The notes under the pieces were generated by a model that saw only the letters and a program-made list of their open reading frames with translations, ran no database searches and was not told the origin of the DNA. From an uncultured Acetatifactor sp. (lineage in GTDB: Bacteria; Bacillota; Clostridia; Lachnospirales; Lachnospiraceae), in contig CAJTSE010000012.1 in assembly GCA_910578815.1 (NCBI GenBank), positions 1 through 64,000 on the forward strand: a stretch of DNA of 64,000 nt, written 5' to 3'. This document shows, piece by piece, positions 63,934 to 64,000 of this stretch. Numbering within the stretch: the stretch's first letter is position 1; the number at the start of each line of letters is the position of its first letter. The position numbers were made by a program, and so were the translations under genes.

Positions 63934-64000
63934 CTGAAAGCCAGGTTTTCAGGTTTACTATGGGATTGTGAGTTGCGGCAGGACCGCGACATGGAGGTCA

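Noticed and set aside
1..64000. tRNA or rRNA genes
   Set aside because: No cloverleaf with CCA-proximal stem or rRNA-like conserved stretch was recognised in the intergenic regions.

Overview
The window looks like chromosomal DNA of an anaerobic gut Firmicute, most likely a Lachnospiraceae (Clostridia). The reasons are strong GGAGG-type ribosome binding sites, frequent GTG/TTG starts, a Clostridia-style feo locus with a Cys-rich FeoB partner and an enlarged FeoB, two GH3 glucosidases in the permuted domain order common in this group, and a class II GalT. Taxonomy is inferred from gene content only. No rRNA, tRNA or CRISPR array was seen.

Layout. 1-8.9 kb is an AT-richer defence-type island. 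It holds a RhuM-like remnant, a 1530-residue protein with a sacsin/HSP90-like ATPase front and a NO VEIN/DUF3883 nuclease-like end, and a type I methylase and specificity pair (hsdM, hsdS) whose hsdR survives only as a 28-codon stub. 8.9-17.8 kb is core-like: a membrane-tailed GNAT enzyme with a ParB-like partner, a GH51 arabinofuranosidase, a two-component system, an anchored protein of unknown role, a small deoxyribosyltransferase-like protein and a large solute-binding lipoprotein without permeases. 17.8-21.8 kb is iron handling: a short DtxR-type regulator convergent with feoA-feoA-feoB and its Cys-rich partner. Three TTAG-N6-CTAA palindromes lie by the feo promoter. 21.9-26.9 kb has a ComFB-like gene, a DUF3829 lipoprotein and a YtrA-type GntR/ABC exporter operon with a hairpin-rich gap. 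27-32.7 kb holds an AT-rich HD-phosphohydrolase/winged-helix pair and two membrane proteins.

32.8-54.5 kb starts and ends with sugar genes (two permuted GH3 enzymes) and has a patchy accessory region between them. That region contains a truncated tyrosine recombinase abutting a broken IS66 transposase, two AT-rich membrane proteins, an ADP-ribosylglycohydrolase with an ankyrin remnant, a WYL regulator/AlkX-like/RidA operon, a decayed CPBP protease, a recombinase fused by deletion to a TetR tail, and a nucleotidyltransferase stub. After it come NUDIX, HAD-like and 5'-nucleotidase genes. 54.6-58.6 kb has an AraC regulator with galK and galT. 58.7-64 kb carries a small membrane protein, a VanW protein, an AIR-synthase-like protein, and an Lrp regulator overlapping an aminotransferase.

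How the genes work together. The carbohydrate genes (GH51, two GH3, galK/galT) fit the release of arabinose, glucose or xylose, and galactose from plant polysaccharides and entry into central metabolism. The DtxR-like protein probably represses feo when iron is plentiful. The accessory blocks record repeated insertion and decay of defence and mobile genes.

Most notable non-coding signal: a composite hairpin element occurs at 48.4 kb and 56.9 kb. All three helices of its main hairpin differ in sequence yet stay paired, while the loop sequences are nearly constant. A partial third copy seems to lie at 25.4 kb.
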